DNA of 64,000 bases from NCBI GenBank assembly GCA_031423615.1, contig JANPFV010000082.1:9771-73770 (forward strand), written 5' to 3'. Source of the DNA: JADLGJ01 sp031423615 (GTDB lineage: Bacteria; Omnitrophota; Gorgyraeia; Zapsychrales; JANLHA01). The notes below the pieces were generated by a model, which searched no databases, was not told where the DNA came from, and saw only the letters and a list, made by a program, of their open reading frames with translations. The position numbers were made by a program, and so were the translations under genes. Below, one piece after another: positions 24,496 to 33,618 of the stretch (position 1 is the first letter of the stretch; each line of letters opens with the position of its first letter).

Positions 24496-25812
24496 TTAAC
24501 GTCCAACAACATCGACAGATTTTAAATTATTCTTCTTTAGGGCCTTGGCCCCAATATCGCGGCGGAAAAACATGTGATCAAATTTAATTTTTTCTACAGC
24601 AAGATAAACTTTTTTAATCGCATCTTTAATAGTGGCTCCCAAACTGACCACACTCAAAACCCGTCCTCCGGCCGTAATAATACTGTTGTCTTCTTTCTTT
24701 GTTCCCGCATGAAAAACCGCGGTGTCGTTCTCGGCTTCGGCCATATCCAACCCTTTGATTTCAAAACCCGTTTCATATTTCCCGGGATAACCCCCGGAAC
24801 TCATCACGACACAAACGCAGGCTTGCTTGTCCCACTTCAGCTGAATTTCATTCAATCGTCCTTCACAGCTGGCCAGTATCATTTCTAAAAGATCATTTTT
24901 CAAACGAGGCAATACCGCCTGCGTTTCGGGATCGCCGAATCGGACATTGTATTCTAAAACTTGCGGCCCCTGGGGTGTGATCATCAATCCGGCATACAGC
25001 ACACCTTTAAAAGGAATTCCTTCGCGGGCCATACCGCGGATGGTCGGCTCAATCACCCGCGCTTCTATTTTTCGTAAAAGCGTTTCCGTAACGATGGGCG
25101 CCGGTGAATACGCACCCATGCCTCCGGTGTTCGGTCCTAAATCATCGTCGAAAATACGCTTATGGTCCTGGGCCGATTCAAGAAGCAAATAATTTTCCCC
25201 GTCGCAAATCGCCAAAATCGATACTTCTTCGCCGGCTAAGAAATCTTCAATCACAACCGTTGCCCCGGCTTGCGCAAAAATTCTTTCTGTCATGATTTGG
25301 TTGATGGCCAGCGACGCTTCTTCCAATGTTTGACAGATGACAACCCCTTTACCCGCGGCCAGTCCGTCAGCTTTAACGACTAAAGGAAATTGGGCATGAT
25401 TCAAAAAAGCCAGAGCGTCTTCAACGCGGTCAAACGGCATGAAGGTCGCCGTCGGTATATTACACCGTAACATAAATTCTTTAGAAAAGACCTTACTACC
25501 TTCCAATTGGGCCGCCGCTTTACTCGGACCAAAGATTTTAAATCCGGCTTTTTCAAATTGATCGACAATACCGGCCGTCAATGGCGCTTCCGGGCCTACG
25601 ACCGTCAGGCCGATCTTTTCTTTCTTGGCAAATTTTAATAAACCGGCGATGTCATCACTCTGAATATTCACACACTCCGCAAGCGTCGCAATCCCCGGAT
25701 TGCCCGGGCAACAATACAATTTCTCCAAGAGCGGGCTCTGTTTTAATTTCCACGCCAGGGCATGTTCACGGCCCCCGGAGCCAATCAGCAAGACTTTTAA
25801 TTTCTTTTCCAT
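24496..25812 (-). CDS. purD: Phosphoribosylamine-glycine ligase PurD
   Basis: PurD joins glycine to phosphoribosylamine with ATP. The 438-residue protein starts MEKKLKVLLIGSGGREHALA and has the ATP-grasp elements 'FSKEFMLRCNIPTA', 'LVVKADGLAAGKGVVIC', 'VVIEDFLAGEEVS', 'AQDHKRIFDDDLGPNTGGMG', 'YVRFGDPETQ'-like 'NVRFGDPETQAVLPRL'. The ATG at 25812 lies 4 bp after the purM stop; a TTG at 25824 is in frame but unneeded. Purine operon member. Confidence 0.97.
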   Translation of the reverse strand: MEKKLKVLLIGSGGREHALAWKLKQSPLLEKLYCCPGNPGIATLAECVNIQSDDIAGLLKFAKKEKIGLTVVGPEAPLTAGIVDQFEKAGFKIFGPSKAAAQLEGSKVFSKEFMLRCNIPTATFMPFDRVEDALAFLNHAQFPLVVKADGLAAGKGVVICQTLEEASLAINQIMTERIFAQAGATVVIEDFLAGEEVSILAICDGENYLLLESAQDHKRIFDDDLGPNTGGMGAYSPAPIVTETLLRKIEARVIEPTIRGMAREGIPFKGVLYAGLMITPQGPQVLEYNVRFGDPETQAVLPRLKNDLLEMILASCEGRLNEIQLKWDKQACVCVVMSSGGYPGKYETGFEIKGLDMAEAENDTAVFHAGTKKEDNSIITAGGRVLSVVSLGATIKDAIKKVYLAVEKIKFDHMFFRRDIGAKALKKNNLKSVDVVGR

Positions 25813-25816
25813 AAAT

Positions 25817-26818
25817 TTATACAAATTTTATTTTTTGCGAAACATCCTTGACCACTTCGCCTATCACAAAATTTTTTACACCCTGTTTTTTTAAAATCGC
25901 TCTTACCTTGCTAATATTTTGCGGCGGGGTGATAAGGACCATGCCGATTCCCATATTGAATGTCCGAAACATTTCGGAATCGGCTATTTTACCCTTTTTT
26001 TGGATTTTTTGAAAGATTTCCGGCACCGGCCAACTGTCGCGGCGGATCTGAAAACATTTTCCGGCCGGCAAGATTTTTGTCATCTTTTCATAAAATGCAC
26101 CGCCCGTGACATGCGCGATCCCATGAATCCGCTGTTTTGCTAAAACCGCCAAGACCGGCTTGACATAAATCCTCGTCGGTGTCAAAAGGTCTTGAGCCCA
26201 TGTCTTTTGCTCCTGTGCCGAAAGAGCTTTCCGCGCCAAACTATAACCATTGGAATGCAGACCGCTGGAAGCCAAACCGATCACCGCATCGCCATTTTTG
26301 ATTTTCGATCCGTCAATGATGTACTTTTTTTCAACAACGCCAACTGTAAATCCAGCCAAATCATATTCATCTTCTTTATAAAGGCCGGGCATTTCTGCGG
26401 TCTCGCCGCCAATCAAAGTGCAGCCCGCTTGACGGCATCCTTCGGTCACACCTTTGATCACCTCATGCAAAACTTCCGGCTTCACTTTCCCACAGGCGAT
26501 ATAATCCAAAAAAAACAAAGGCTTAGCTCCCACGCACAACACATCATTGACATTCATCGCGACCAAATCAATTCCTACGGTGTCATGTTTATGAGCTCCC
26601 ATCGCCAGCAAAAGTTTGGTCCCCACCCCGTCCGTCGAAGACACCAAAACGGGCTTTTGATATTTTCCCTTCAACTCAAAAAGTCCGCCAAAGGAACCTT
26701 TGCGGCTCAAGGCGCCTTTGATCATAGTCGATTTTACCAAAGCACCTATTCCGTCGACAAAACGGTTCGCCTGATCGATATCCACACCACTGTCTTTATA
26801 TGTTAAACCCTTTTTCAT
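25817..26818 (-). CDS. purM: Phosphoribosylformylglycinamidine cyclo-ligase PurM (AIR synthetase)
   Basis: PurM closes the imidazole ring to give AIR. The 333-residue protein has 'LTYKDSGVDIDQANRFVD', 'LVSSTDGVGTKLLLA', 'GIDLVAMNVNDVLCVGAKPLF', 'GCTLIGGETAEMPGLY', 'GLASSGLHSNGYSLAR' and 'VTGGAFYEKM', in the normal order for the family. It overlaps purQ by ATGA and is followed closely by purD. Confidence 0.97.
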   Translation of the reverse strand: MKKGLTYKDSGVDIDQANRFVDGIGALVKSTMIKGALSRKGSFGGLFELKGKYQKPVLVSSTDGVGTKLLLAMGAHKHDTVGIDLVAMNVNDVLCVGAKPLFFLDYIACGKVKPEVLHEVIKGVTEGCRQAGCTLIGGETAEMPGLYKEDEYDLAGFTVGVVEKKYIIDGSKIKNGDAVIGLASSGLHSNGYSLARKALSAQEQKTWAQDLLTPTRIYVKPVLAVLAKQRIHGIAHVTGGAFYEKMTKILPAGKCFQIRRDSWPVPEIFQKIQKKGKIADSEMFRTFNMGIGMVLITPPQNISKVRAILKKQGVKNFVIGEVVKDVSQKIKFV

Positions 26819-27618
26819 ATCAGCTGTTTCTTCACATACTCAACGCCGTTTTCAAAAATCTTTGCGCCCTGACCCCGCTTTTCCTTCATTCCCCGGCGTG
26901 TCCAAGAGGGATGCTGGATCGAAAGAAAATGACGTTCGGGATGCGGCATCAATCCTAACACCCGGCCCGTCGAATCCGTGATCCCGGCAATGTTATCGAC
27001 GGCATTATTGGGATTTTGCGGATAAACCGGTTGTTCTCCCTTTTCATCACAATAACGCAAGACAACTTGACCATTATCTATCAAATATTTTAAAACTTTA
27101 TCGTCGGCCGGAACAAATTTTCCTTCCGCATGCGCCACGGGTAAATAAATAACATCGGTCATGCCCTGGGTCCAGACCGAATGTCCGTCGGGCTTAAGGT
27201 GAACCCAGCGGTCTTCGAATTTTCCGGAATCATTGTGCGTCAATGTGACACTTTGGATAAATTCCGGATCGCCATTTTTATGACTCCGCCCCGGCAAAAT
27301 CCCCGCCCGCGCTAAAATCTGGAAGCCATTGCAAATGCCAATAATCAATTTTCCGTCGATAATAAAGCGTTTTAACTCATCTCCCAACCGCAACCGAAGC
27401 TCATTCGCCAAAATGCGGCCGGAAATGATGTCATCGCCGTAACTGAATCCGCCGGGAATAGCCAGAATCTGATAATCCCGCAGATTCTTTTCCCCGCTCA
27501 GAAGACGATTGACATGCACGCGCTCAGCGATAGCGCCCACGCTTTCAAAAGCGAAAACCGTTTCACGATCGCAATTGGTGCCGGCGGTGCGTAAGACTAG
27601 GACTTTGGGTTGAACCAT
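26815..27618 (-). CDS. purQ: Phosphoribosylformylglycinamidine synthase subunit PurQ
   Basis: PurQ is the glutaminase that feeds ammonia to PurL. The 267-residue class I GATase has 'RTAGTNCDRETVFAFE', 'LAIPGGFSYGDDIISGRI', the nucleophile C96 in 'GICNGFQIL', and the His-Glu pair in 'LMPHPERHFLS'. It is somewhat longer than Bacillus PurQ (about 227) because of an insertion around 'HNDSGKFEDRWVHLK' and a C-terminal extension, as in other long PurQ forms. Its start overlaps the LOG gene by 22 bp, and its stop overlaps purM by ATGA. Confidence 0.96.
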   Translation of the reverse strand: MVQPKVLVLRTAGTNCDRETVFAFESVGAIAERVHVNRLLSGEKNLRDYQILAIPGGFSYGDDIISGRILANELRLRLGDELKRFIIDGKLIIGICNGFQILARAGILPGRSHKNGDPEFIQSVTLTHNDSGKFEDRWVHLKPDGHSVWTQGMTDVIYLPVAHAEGKFVPADDKVLKYLIDNGQVVLRYCDEKGEQPVYPQNPNNAVDNIAGITDSTGRVLGLMPHPERHFLSIQHPSWTRRGMKEKRGQGAKIFENGVEYVKKQLI

Positions 27619-28307
27619 TTTTTAGGATCGATCAAATTCGCAAAATTCTGTTTAGTATAAAAATCCTTGATCTCTTTGATCACTTCATCGGCCGTATCGA
27701 CCACGGTGAACATATTGAGGTCTTTCGGGTCAATGTTTCTTTCCACTGCGACCGTGTGCTTAAGCCAATCGAGCAGGCCCTTCCAGTAGTGAGAACCCAC
27801 CAGAATGACCGGAAATGTTTCGATCCGTTTGGTCTGGATTAACGTCAAACTTTCAAAAAGCTCGTCGAGTGTGCCATATCCTCCGGGAAAAATGACAAAG
27901 GCCTTGGCGTATTTGACGAACATGACTTTGCGGCAAAAAAAGTAATGAAAATTGATCAGGGTTTTAACATACTCATTCGCCTTTTGTTCAAAAGGCAAAT
28001 CGATATTCAGCCCCACGGACTCGCCATTGGCTTCGGTGGCGCCCTTGTTTCCCGCTTCCATGATTCCCGGCCCCCCACCGGTAATGACGGTGAAACCTTC
28101 CTTGACCAAGAGCGCCGTTGTTTTTTCGGCGAGTTTATAAAATTTGTCGGATTTTTTCGTGCGCGCCGAACCAAAAATACTCACGGCGTCTCCCACGCGA
28201 GACATTTCATCAAAACCCTCGACGAATTCAGCCATAATACGAAAAACACGCCAGGGGTCTTCCATCCGCGTTAATTCTTCTTGCGCTCTTGTTTTTTTAT
28301 TGGCCAT
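27597..28307 (-). CDS. TIGR00730/LOG family Rossmann-fold protein (nucleotide 5'-monophosphate nucleosidase-like)
   Basis: The 236-residue protein has the LOG signature pair: GGGPGIMEA (77-85) and PGGYGTLDE (141-149), with 'FCRKVMFVKYAKAFVIFP' between. Family members cleave the N-glycosidic bond of nucleoside 5'-monophosphates, giving cytokinins in plants or recycling nucleotides in bacteria (PpnN). Its place between purL and purQ, overlapping purQ, points to purine nucleotide turnover rather than cytokinin production; that is inference. The ATG at 28307 has an AAGGGAG site. Confidence 0.9.
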   Translation of the reverse strand: MANKKTRAQEELTRMEDPWRVFRIMAEFVEGFDEMSRVGDAVSIFGSARTKKSDKFYKLAEKTTALLVKEGFTVITGGGPGIMEAGNKGATEANGESVGLNIDLPFEQKANEYVKTLINFHYFFCRKVMFVKYAKAFVIFPGGYGTLDELFESLTLIQTKRIETFPVILVGSHYWKGLLDWLKHTVAVERNIDPKDLNMFTVVDTADEVIKEIKDFYTKQNFANLIDPKKWFNPKS

Positions 28308-28331
28308 TCCATTCTCCCTTGAATAAAACGT

Positions 28332-31238
28332 TTACCAGCGAAGCGGGGCTTGCCAGGCTTCTTTCAAATCATCAATATGCGCATTCACGCACACGTTCTT
28401 TTTTAAACCATAAATTAAAAACTCCGGGCTTTCTTCAACCCGGCCAATACAACGGGCCGGCACGCCTTTAAGAATTTTTGCAAACGCTCTTTGTTTTTCC
28501 GGTTCAACCTCGACGATAAAACGGGAGTGTGATTCTGAAAAAAGAATAGTATCGTCCCGATCGATCTTTTTTTTGCAAGGCACTTGGTCTAAACGCACTG
28601 TGACCCCAAAGCCGCCGCTGAAAGCCATTTCGGCCAAAGCCACACCTAACCCTCCTTCAGAACAATCATGGATGGACCTGACCAAACCGGCTTTAACCGC
28701 GTGGGACAAAACTGAAAAAGTTTTTAAAGCCGCTTTAAAATTCACTTGCGGCACATGAGGGCCCACAAAACCATGGTTAGCATAATAAATCGATCCGCCC
28801 AATTCCGCCAATGTATTTCCGACGACATAAATCAAATTGCCGGACTTTTTAAAGTCCATCGTCAAACACCGATGGACATCCTCAATAATTCCTATCGCGG
28901 AAATCAAAATGGTTCCGGGAATGGCAATGGATTCTTTTCCGACGGCAAATTCATTATACAAGCTGTCCTTGCCGGATATAAACGGCGTTCCATACGCCAT
29001 GGCCGCTTTATAACAGCCTTCGGCACAGCGCACCAATCCGCCAAGACGGTCCGGTTTGTCGGGGTTACCCCAACAAAAATTATCCAGCAGAGCCACCTGC
29101 TTCAGATCTCCTCCGACGCTGATGATCTGGCGGATCGCTTCATCGATGCATCCGGCCGCCATCCAAAACGGATCAATTTGACCGTAACGGAAATTGACAC
29201 CATTGCTGATCGCGATCCCTCGCTTTGAACCAAGTTTGGGAGTCACGACCGCCGCGTCCGACGGCCCGTCGGAATTCTTTCCCACCAAAGGTTTAATGAT
29301 ACTTGCACCCTGCACTTCATGATCGTACTGGCGGATGATCCATTCCTTAGAGCAAACATTCAAATGGGATAGAGCCTCAAAAAGCGAATCATTCAGGTCT
29401 AAAGGAGCCCTCAATTTGACGTCTTTGTGTCGGGGAAAAACCCATAGGGCTTCTTTGGTAATATCCGGAATCCCCTCGTGCAAAAACTCCATTTCCAAGT
29501 CGCCGACTTGCACATCATTGTAAAAAAGTTTGAGGCAGCGATCTTTATCGAACTGGCCTATGACGGTGGCTTCCACGTTTTCGTCACTAAAAATCTTTAA
29601 AAGTTTTTGGGCTTTTTGGGGCGGGACCGACATAACCATGCGTTCCTGCGATTCCGATATCCAAATTTCAGAGTACGACAATCCTTGATATTTCAGCGGG
29701 ACTTTTTCCAAATAAACCGTCGCCCCCAAATCTTGGCCCATTTCTCCGACGGCGCTGGATAAACCACCCGCCCCGCAGTCCGTAATCGCGGAATAAAGCC
29801 CCATATCGCGCGCTTTCAAAAGAACATCAAGGACTTTCTTTTCCTGAATGGGATGGCCGATTTGCACCGCGCCGGAAGAAACGGTTTCACTTTCCTCCGT
29901 CAATTCGCCGGAGGAAAAAGTCGCGCCGTGGATCCCGTCGCGGCCCGTCCGTCCACCGACGACGACAATCAAATCGCCGGAAAATGTTTTTTTCTTTTCC
30001 ATGCCTTTGGGTAAAATACCGACCGTCCCGCAAAACACCAGGGGATTCCCGATAAATCCCTCATCAAATAAAACCGCCCCGTTTACCGTCGGAATTCCCA
30101 TTTTATTGCCGTAATCCCTCACACCGCTGACAACGCCTTTCATGACGCGCTTGGGATGGAGGGTCCCAGCGGGCAATTTTTTAAAATCCATATCCGGAGG
30201 AGCAAAACAAAAAACATCCGTATTGCAAATTGGCCTTGCGCCCAAACCGGTGCCGAGAATGTCACGTATGACGCCGCCCAATCCGGTATTGGCCCCACCG
30301 AAAGGTTCTAAAGCACTCGGGTGATTGTGGGTCTCCACTTTAAAACACACATGGTGATCCTGATCAAATTTAATGACGCCGGCATTGTCATAAAAAACCG
30401 AAACACACCATGACTTATTCATGCTATACGTCGCTTTTGCGATCGTTGACTTCAAGAGATTGCGGATGATTTTAGTTGTGGTCTTTAAGCCTTGCTTGAC
30501 ACGGTAACGAATATTGCCGCGGAAAGTTTTATGGTGGCAGTGTTCGCTCCACGTCTGCGCCACGGTTTCTAATTCGCAATCCGTCGGGTTGCGGTCCAAT
30601 TTCTTAAAATATTTTTGAATCGCCTTCATTTCCGCCAAATTGAGAAAAAGCTGGCCTTGCTGACTCAATTCTAAAAGTTTTTTATCCGGCGCATCCATCA
30701 GTTCGACTAAAAGGATTTTAAACGGGGCCGGTGCTAATCCGGCCAGCGATGTCTGCGACGGCACAACACTCTTGACCACATGCTGGATCAATTTATTGGA
30801 AAGAACTTTTTCCACAATGAGATGATGTTGCGAATCAGAAATCTTTCCTTTGAGGTGATACTGCTTGGCCGTGCGGACACTTTTCGCCGAATCAATGCCC
30901 AAGTCACGGATGCCTTTCAATGTCGATTCCTCGACGGGATCCATGACACCGTTGTTGTAAGCAATTTCAACGACATGATCGTTTTGGGTCTTTTGGGCCG
31001 GTGGTTTATATTCCTGGGCCAGACAAACATCATATTCCTGAGTGATTTGATCGGTGAGGAGTTGGCTAGCAATGAGCTGGGCTTGTTCGGCGGTTAAATC
31101 GCCATCAATAGTATAAACCTGCACAATCCGGACATCTTCAAGACCCCGCAATCCCAAGTCCGCGATATCTTTTTTGATGCCCGCCGCCGCAGGATCAAAA
31201 ACACCTGCTTTTTCTTTTATTTCCGCACGCCAGATCAT
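28332..31238 (-). CDS. purL: Phosphoribosylformylglycinamidine synthase PurL with two N-terminal PurS-like domains
   Basis: PurL makes FGAM from FGAR, ATP and ammonia from PurQ. The 968-residue protein has two PurS-like modules at the N-terminus (about 1-73 with 'GVFDPAAAGIKKDIADLGL', about 86-155 with 'GVMDPVEESTLKGIRDLGI'), then the linker and two AIR-synthase-like halves with 'ETVAQTWSEHCHHKTF', 'VCFKVETHNHPSALEPFGGA', 'GGLSSAVGEMG', 'KDSLYNEF' and 'IHDCSEGGLGVALAEMA'. No separate purS was found. No GATase domain is fused, consistent with the separate purQ downstream. Confidence 0.95.
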   Translation of the reverse strand: MIWRAEIKEKAGVFDPAAAGIKKDIADLGLRGLEDVRIVQVYTIDGDLTAEQAQLIASQLLTDQITQEYDVCLAQEYKPPAQKTQNDHVVEIAYNNGVMDPVEESTLKGIRDLGIDSAKSVRTAKQYHLKGKISDSQHHLIVEKVLSNKLIQHVVKSVVPSQTSLAGLAPAPFKILLVELMDAPDKKLLELSQQGQLFLNLAEMKAIQKYFKKLDRNPTDCELETVAQTWSEHCHHKTFRGNIRYRVKQGLKTTTKIIRNLLKSTIAKATYSMNKSWCVSVFYDNAGVIKFDQDHHVCFKVETHNHPSALEPFGGANTGLGGVIRDILGTGLGARPICNTDVFCFAPPDMDFKKLPAGTLHPKRVMKGVVSGVRDYGNKMGIPTVNGAVLFDEGFIGNPLVFCGTVGILPKGMEKKKTFSGDLIVVVGGRTGRDGIHGATFSSGELTEESETVSSGAVQIGHPIQEKKVLDVLLKARDMGLYSAITDCGAGGLSSAVGEMGQDLGATVYLEKVPLKYQGLSYSEIWISESQERMVMSVPPQKAQKLLKIFSDENVEATVIGQFDKDRCLKLFYNDVQVGDLEMEFLHEGIPDITKEALWVFPRHKDVKLRAPLDLNDSLFEALSHLNVCSKEWIIRQYDHEVQGASIIKPLVGKNSDGPSDAAVVTPKLGSKRGIAISNGVNFRYGQIDPFWMAAGCIDEAIRQIISVGGDLKQVALLDNFCWGNPDKPDRLGGLVRCAEGCYKAAMAYGTPFISGKDSLYNEFAVGKESIAIPGTILISAIGIIEDVHRCLTMDFKKSGNLIYVVGNTLAELGGSIYYANHGFVGPHVPQVNFKAALKTFSVLSHAVKAGLVRSIHDCSEGGLGVALAEMAFSGGFGVTVRLDQVPCKKKIDRDDTILFSESHSRFIVEVEPEKQRAFAKILKGVPARCIGRVEESPEFLIYGLKKNVCVNAHIDDLKEAWQAPLRW

Positions 31239-31296
31239 AAAGGGGGGAAACTCTTATATTTATCAAAATTCTTATATTTTTTTGAACTGCAAGGGG

Positions 31297-31355
31297 GCAA
31301 CCGAGGAGCGAAGCGAGGCGTACTAAAAAGTACGTTAAGCGAGCACCGAAGTTGC
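31297..31355. repeat. Imperfect palindrome between purC and purL
   Basis: Outer arms GCAAC (31297-31301) and GTTGC (31351-31355) enclose an inner hairpin CGTAC-TAAAAA-GTACG (31319-31334), with GCGAAGCGAGG and TAAGCGAG on either side. It fills the middle of the 146-bp purC-purL gap. It may modulate transcription into purL or be a small repeat; no other copy was seen here. Confidence 0.5.
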
Positions 31356-31384
31356 AACGAAGCAGATCGCCAAACGCAAAAATC

Positions 31385-32089
31385 TTATTTGCTGACGCGA
31401 CTTAAGACTTCCTGATAGGCTTCTTCGATATTTCCCAAATCCCGTCGAAAGCGGTCCTTGTCCAGCTTATCACCCGTTTTGGCGTCCCAAAGCCGGCACG
31501 TGTCCGGTGAAATCTCGTCAGCGAGAATAATTTTGCCTTTATATTTACCAAATTCCAACTTAAAATCAATCAATTTGATATTAAGAGAGGCAAAAAATTT
31601 GAGCATGAGCTCATTAATTCTTAAAGTGTATTTCTTGATTTGATCCACATCTTCATCGGTAGCGAGTTTAAGCGCCCGGATGTGCGTTTCATTAATCAGG
31701 GGGTCGTTGAGCTTGTCTTCTTTATAACAAAACTCCAGAACCGGACAAGCTAATGTCGATCCTTCTTCAATGCCCAAAATCCTGCACAAAGAACCAGCCG
31801 CAACATTGCGGATAATGACTTCCAAGGGAACGATTTGAACCCGCTTGACCAACATTTCACGATCACTCAAAGATTTTTCAAAGTGGGTCGGAATGCCGGA
31901 TGCCATCAAATATTCAAAGATCTTGGTTGAGATCTTGTTATTGATGATCCCCTTATCATGAATAGATCCTTTTTTCGCCGCATTAAACGCCGTAGCATCA
32001 TCCTTAAAATATTGAATCAAAAGATCCGGGTTGTCGGTCGTATAAAGGATTTTAGCTTTACCTTCATAAATTTGCTCGCGCTTTTCCAT
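31385..32089 (-). CDS. purC: SAICAR synthase PurC
   Basis: PurC joins aspartate to CAIR. The 234-residue protein starts MEKREQIYEGKAKILYTTD and has 'FKDDATAFNAAKKGSI', 'GIPTHFEKSLSDREMLVKRV', 'VPLEVIIRNVAAGS', 'DFKLEFGKYKGKIILADEISPDTCRLWD', split here over the family's ATP and substrate motifs, in the standard order. It lies 21 bp after purB with a GAGGATC site. Confidence 0.97.
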   Translation of the reverse strand: MEKREQIYEGKAKILYTTDNPDLLIQYFKDDATAFNAAKKGSIHDKGIINNKISTKIFEYLMASGIPTHFEKSLSDREMLVKRVQIVPLEVIIRNVAAGSLCRILGIEEGSTLACPVLEFCYKEDKLNDPLINETHIRALKLATDEDVDQIKKYTLRINELMLKFFASLNIKLIDFKLEFGKYKGKIILADEISPDTCRLWDAKTGDKLDKDRFRRDLGNIEEAYQEVLSRVSK

Positions 32090-32110
32090 AATGATCCTCG
32101 CAATGAATAA

Positions 32111-33406
32111 TTATTTTAATCCCACACGTTTAAAAATAAAATCCCGATAACGAGTATAATATTTGATGTCAAAACAGGCATCGATTTCGCTAGGCTTCAA
32201 ATACTTGCGCACCTTGCGTTCACGATAAAGCACTTCTTTGAAATCGGAGGTGTCCTGCCAGACCTGCATCGCACAATGTTGAATAATATCGTAAGCTTCT
32301 TCGCGGGTCAAACCTTTCTTCATAAGTTCCAAAAGTACGCGCTGGGAATAAATCAAGCCGTTGGTTTTGGTTAAACTGGCGATCATGTTCTTGGGATAGA
32401 CCAGTAATCCATCGATAATAGGAATAAATTTCGCCAACATATAATTCAAAATCGCGGTGCTGTCCGGGATGATGATACGTTCGACGGAAGAATGGCTGAT
32501 ATCCCGTTCATGCCACAGGGCGATGTTTTCGAATGAAGCCTGGGCATTGGAACGCAAAAGACGAGACAAACCGGAAATTCTTTCGCAAGTCACCGGATTG
32601 CGTTTGTGCGGCATGGCGGAAGAACCGATCTGGCCTTTAAAGAAAGGTTCTTCGACTTCCAGGACCTCGGTTTTTTGTAATAAACGGATTTCCGTAGCAA
32701 ATTTATTAAGAGAAGAACCGATCAAGGCCAGAGTGGTGATGAATTGGCAATGAATATCGCGCTGAATGATTTGGGTAGCGATATTGGCGGGTTTAAGCCC
32801 CAGTTGCGCGCAAACATATTCTTCGACGTGAGGATCGATATTCGCATAAGTTCCGACCGCGCCGGAAAGCTTCCCGACTCGCATGTTTTCGCGGGCTTGC
32901 TCCATGCGGTCTAAATTTCTTTTCATTTCATCGTACCACACTGCCAGTTTCAAACCAAAGGTCATGGGCTCGGCATGAACACCGTGCGTGCGGGCAATGC
33001 AATTGGTGTCTTTATATTTTTTGGCTTTGATTTTAAGGACGGTCAAAAGCTTGCGGATGTCGGCGATGATAATATCACTGGCTTCGACGCATTGCACCGA
33101 CAATGTGGTATCTAAAAGATCCGAAGACGTCAAACCCATATGAAGATAACGGGCTTCCGGCCCCAGATAGGAACCGACATTATTGATGAAAGCCACGATA
33201 TCGTGTTTGGTGCGTTCTTCTAATTTTTGGATTTCTTCAAGATTAAATTTAGCGTTCTTTTTGATCTTTTCGAGGGCTTTTTTGGGAATATGACCTAACT
33301 TACTCATTTCTTCGCAAGCTAAGACCTCAATCTTAAGCATAATCTGAAATTTATGCTCATCGGTCCAAATGCTTCCCATTTTGGATAATGTGTAGCGTTC
33401 GATCAT
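32111..33406 (-). CDS. purB: Adenylosuccinate lyase PurB
   Basis: PurB cleaves SAICAR and adenylosuccinate. The 431-residue protein starts MIERYTLSKMGSIWTDEHKF and shows 'HDIVAFINNVGSYLG', 'MGLTSSDLLDTTLSVQ', 'ARTHGVHAEPMTFG', and the superfamily signature 'GSSAMPHKRNPVTCERISGL'. It is the first gene of the purine operon. The frame is open to 33439, but the ATG at 33406 has an AAGGAG site and lies at a suitable distance from the promoter at 33442-33470. Confidence 0.97.
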   Translation of the reverse strand: MIERYTLSKMGSIWTDEHKFQIMLKIEVLACEEMSKLGHIPKKALEKIKKNAKFNLEEIQKLEERTKHDIVAFINNVGSYLGPEARYLHMGLTSSDLLDTTLSVQCVEASDIIIADIRKLLTVLKIKAKKYKDTNCIARTHGVHAEPMTFGLKLAVWYDEMKRNLDRMEQARENMRVGKLSGAVGTYANIDPHVEEYVCAQLGLKPANIATQIIQRDIHCQFITTLALIGSSLNKFATEIRLLQKTEVLEVEEPFFKGQIGSSAMPHKRNPVTCERISGLSRLLRSNAQASFENIALWHERDISHSSVERIIIPDSTAILNYMLAKFIPIIDGLLVYPKNMIASLTKTNGLIYSQRVLLELMKKGLTREEAYDIIQHCAMQVWQDTSDFKEVLYRERKVRKYLKPSEIDACFDIKYYTRYRDFIFKRVGLK

Positions 33407-33441
33407 GTGATTTTCTCCTTTTCGTGAATGAAAACTCAAGT

Positions 33442-33470
33442 AATATAACAGAAGAAAATTTCTAAATCAA
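33442..33470 (-). promoter_or_regulatory. Promoter of the purine operon
   Basis: On the minus strand TTGATT (33465-33470), a 17-bp spacer and TATATT (33442-33447) lie about 36 bp upstream of the purB start. No purine riboswitch core was recognised in the 212-bp gap up to the DUF2059 gene. Confidence 0.65.
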
Positions 33471-33618
33471 TCGAAAAGAAAAAATTGCTTGTCTTTTTTG
33501 CGGCCTTAAGTCATTTAAAAGAATAGAGTTACGTTGAAAAACAGGTAGAGAAAGCTACGCCCCGCAAGTCATAAGCCTAATGACAATAGATATTTACAAA
33601 AATTTTCCCAATACGAAA

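Noticed and set aside
26192..26806. 204-codon plus-strand frame opposite purM
   Set aside because: Antisense shadow; purM is intact and the frame has no family features.
33442..33618. Purine riboswitch ahead of purB
   Set aside because: The characteristic three-way junction core is not present; only a promoter is visible.
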